A stretch of 41,079 bases of DNA. It comes from JBFLVQ01 sp040758525 (lineage in GTDB: Bacteria; Acidobacteriota; Blastocatellia; Chloracidobacteriales; JADJPF01). Below are positions 41,073-41,079 of this stretch, in pieces; position 1 is the first letter of the stretch, and every line of letters starts with the position of its first letter. A program made the position numbers and the translations under genes. The stretch spans positions 1-41,079 of the forward strand of contig JBFLVQ010000008.1 in the NCBI GenBank assembly GCA_040758525.1. The letters are read 5' to 3'. The notes beneath the pieces were generated by a model that searched no databases, was not told the DNA's origin, and saw nothing but the letters and a program-made list of their open reading frames with translations.

Positions 41073-41079
41073 CTCTAGG

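Overview
The window looks like a chromosomal segment of a free-living heterotrophic bacterium. The DNA is moderately AT-rich (I judge mid-40s % GC, not counted). Genes carry clear AGGAG/GGAGG ribosome sites and are densely packed. The large NHL-repeat protein with its recurring GDGGPAT units, the bactofilin cluster with proline-rich linker proteins, and the cyanophycin genes together suggest Acidobacteriota, most likely class Blastocatellia. That placement is inference from gene content, not a search result. I see no rRNA, tRNA, CRISPR array, transposase or phage gene.

Layout. (1) 33-2993: glyoxylate shunt pair, malate synthase and isocitrate lyase. A strong intergenic palindrome and a RidA-type deaminase follow. 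(2) 3640-7626: a 1328-residue secreted NHL/IPT protein. (3) 7711-12298: a tightly coupled run starting from a good sigma-70-like promoter: NADAR/YbiA-type N-glycosidase, AMP-forming acyl-CoA synthetase, Cys/Met-metabolism PLP lyase and a D-serine dehydratase-like PLP enzyme. A MESH1-type HD hydrolase follows. (4) 12949-16797: Rieske oxygenase (-), VanX-like D-Ala-D-Ala dipeptidase (+), metallo-beta-lactamase-fold hydrolase (-), threonine dehydratase (-). (5) 17005-20459: cyanophycinase and cyanophycin synthetase, ending at a strong terminator. (6) 20590-27936, all on the minus strand: ECF sigma factor and a polysaccharide-type set of AsnB-like amidotransferase, heparinase II/III-fold protein, GT4 glycosyltransferase and CPBP membrane protease. 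(7) 28075-28812: class I glutamine-amidotransferase-like protein. (8) 29049-34141: a probable cytoskeletal/scaffold locus with a linker-HhH protein, a pentapeptide-repeat protein ending in a bactofilin-like domain, a bactofilin, and a convergent proline-rich protein. (9) 34142-34965: gene-free regulatory-looking stretch with several exact palindromes. (10) 34966-38457: secreted beta-rich protein, a CesT-type (type III secretion chaperone fold) protein and an alpha-helical/coiled-coil protein. (11) 38478-41072, minus strand: PAS hybrid histidine kinase and an unrecognised protein with a four-cysteine C-terminus.

How the genes fit together. The metabolic half is about using C2 units and amino-acid carbon and nitrogen. 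An acyl-CoA synthetase can feed the glyoxylate shunt. Three PLP enzymes (gamma/beta-lyase, D-serine dehydratase-like, threonine dehydratase) release reactive enamines that RidA would hydrolyse. Cyanophycin stores arginine and aspartate nitrogen. The second half is about the cell envelope, surface polysaccharide, internal scaffolds and possibly protein delivery. The best candidates for something undescribed are the CesT-like chaperone with its adjacent candidate partner (36342-38457) and the bactofilin/pentapeptide/linker locus (29049-34141).
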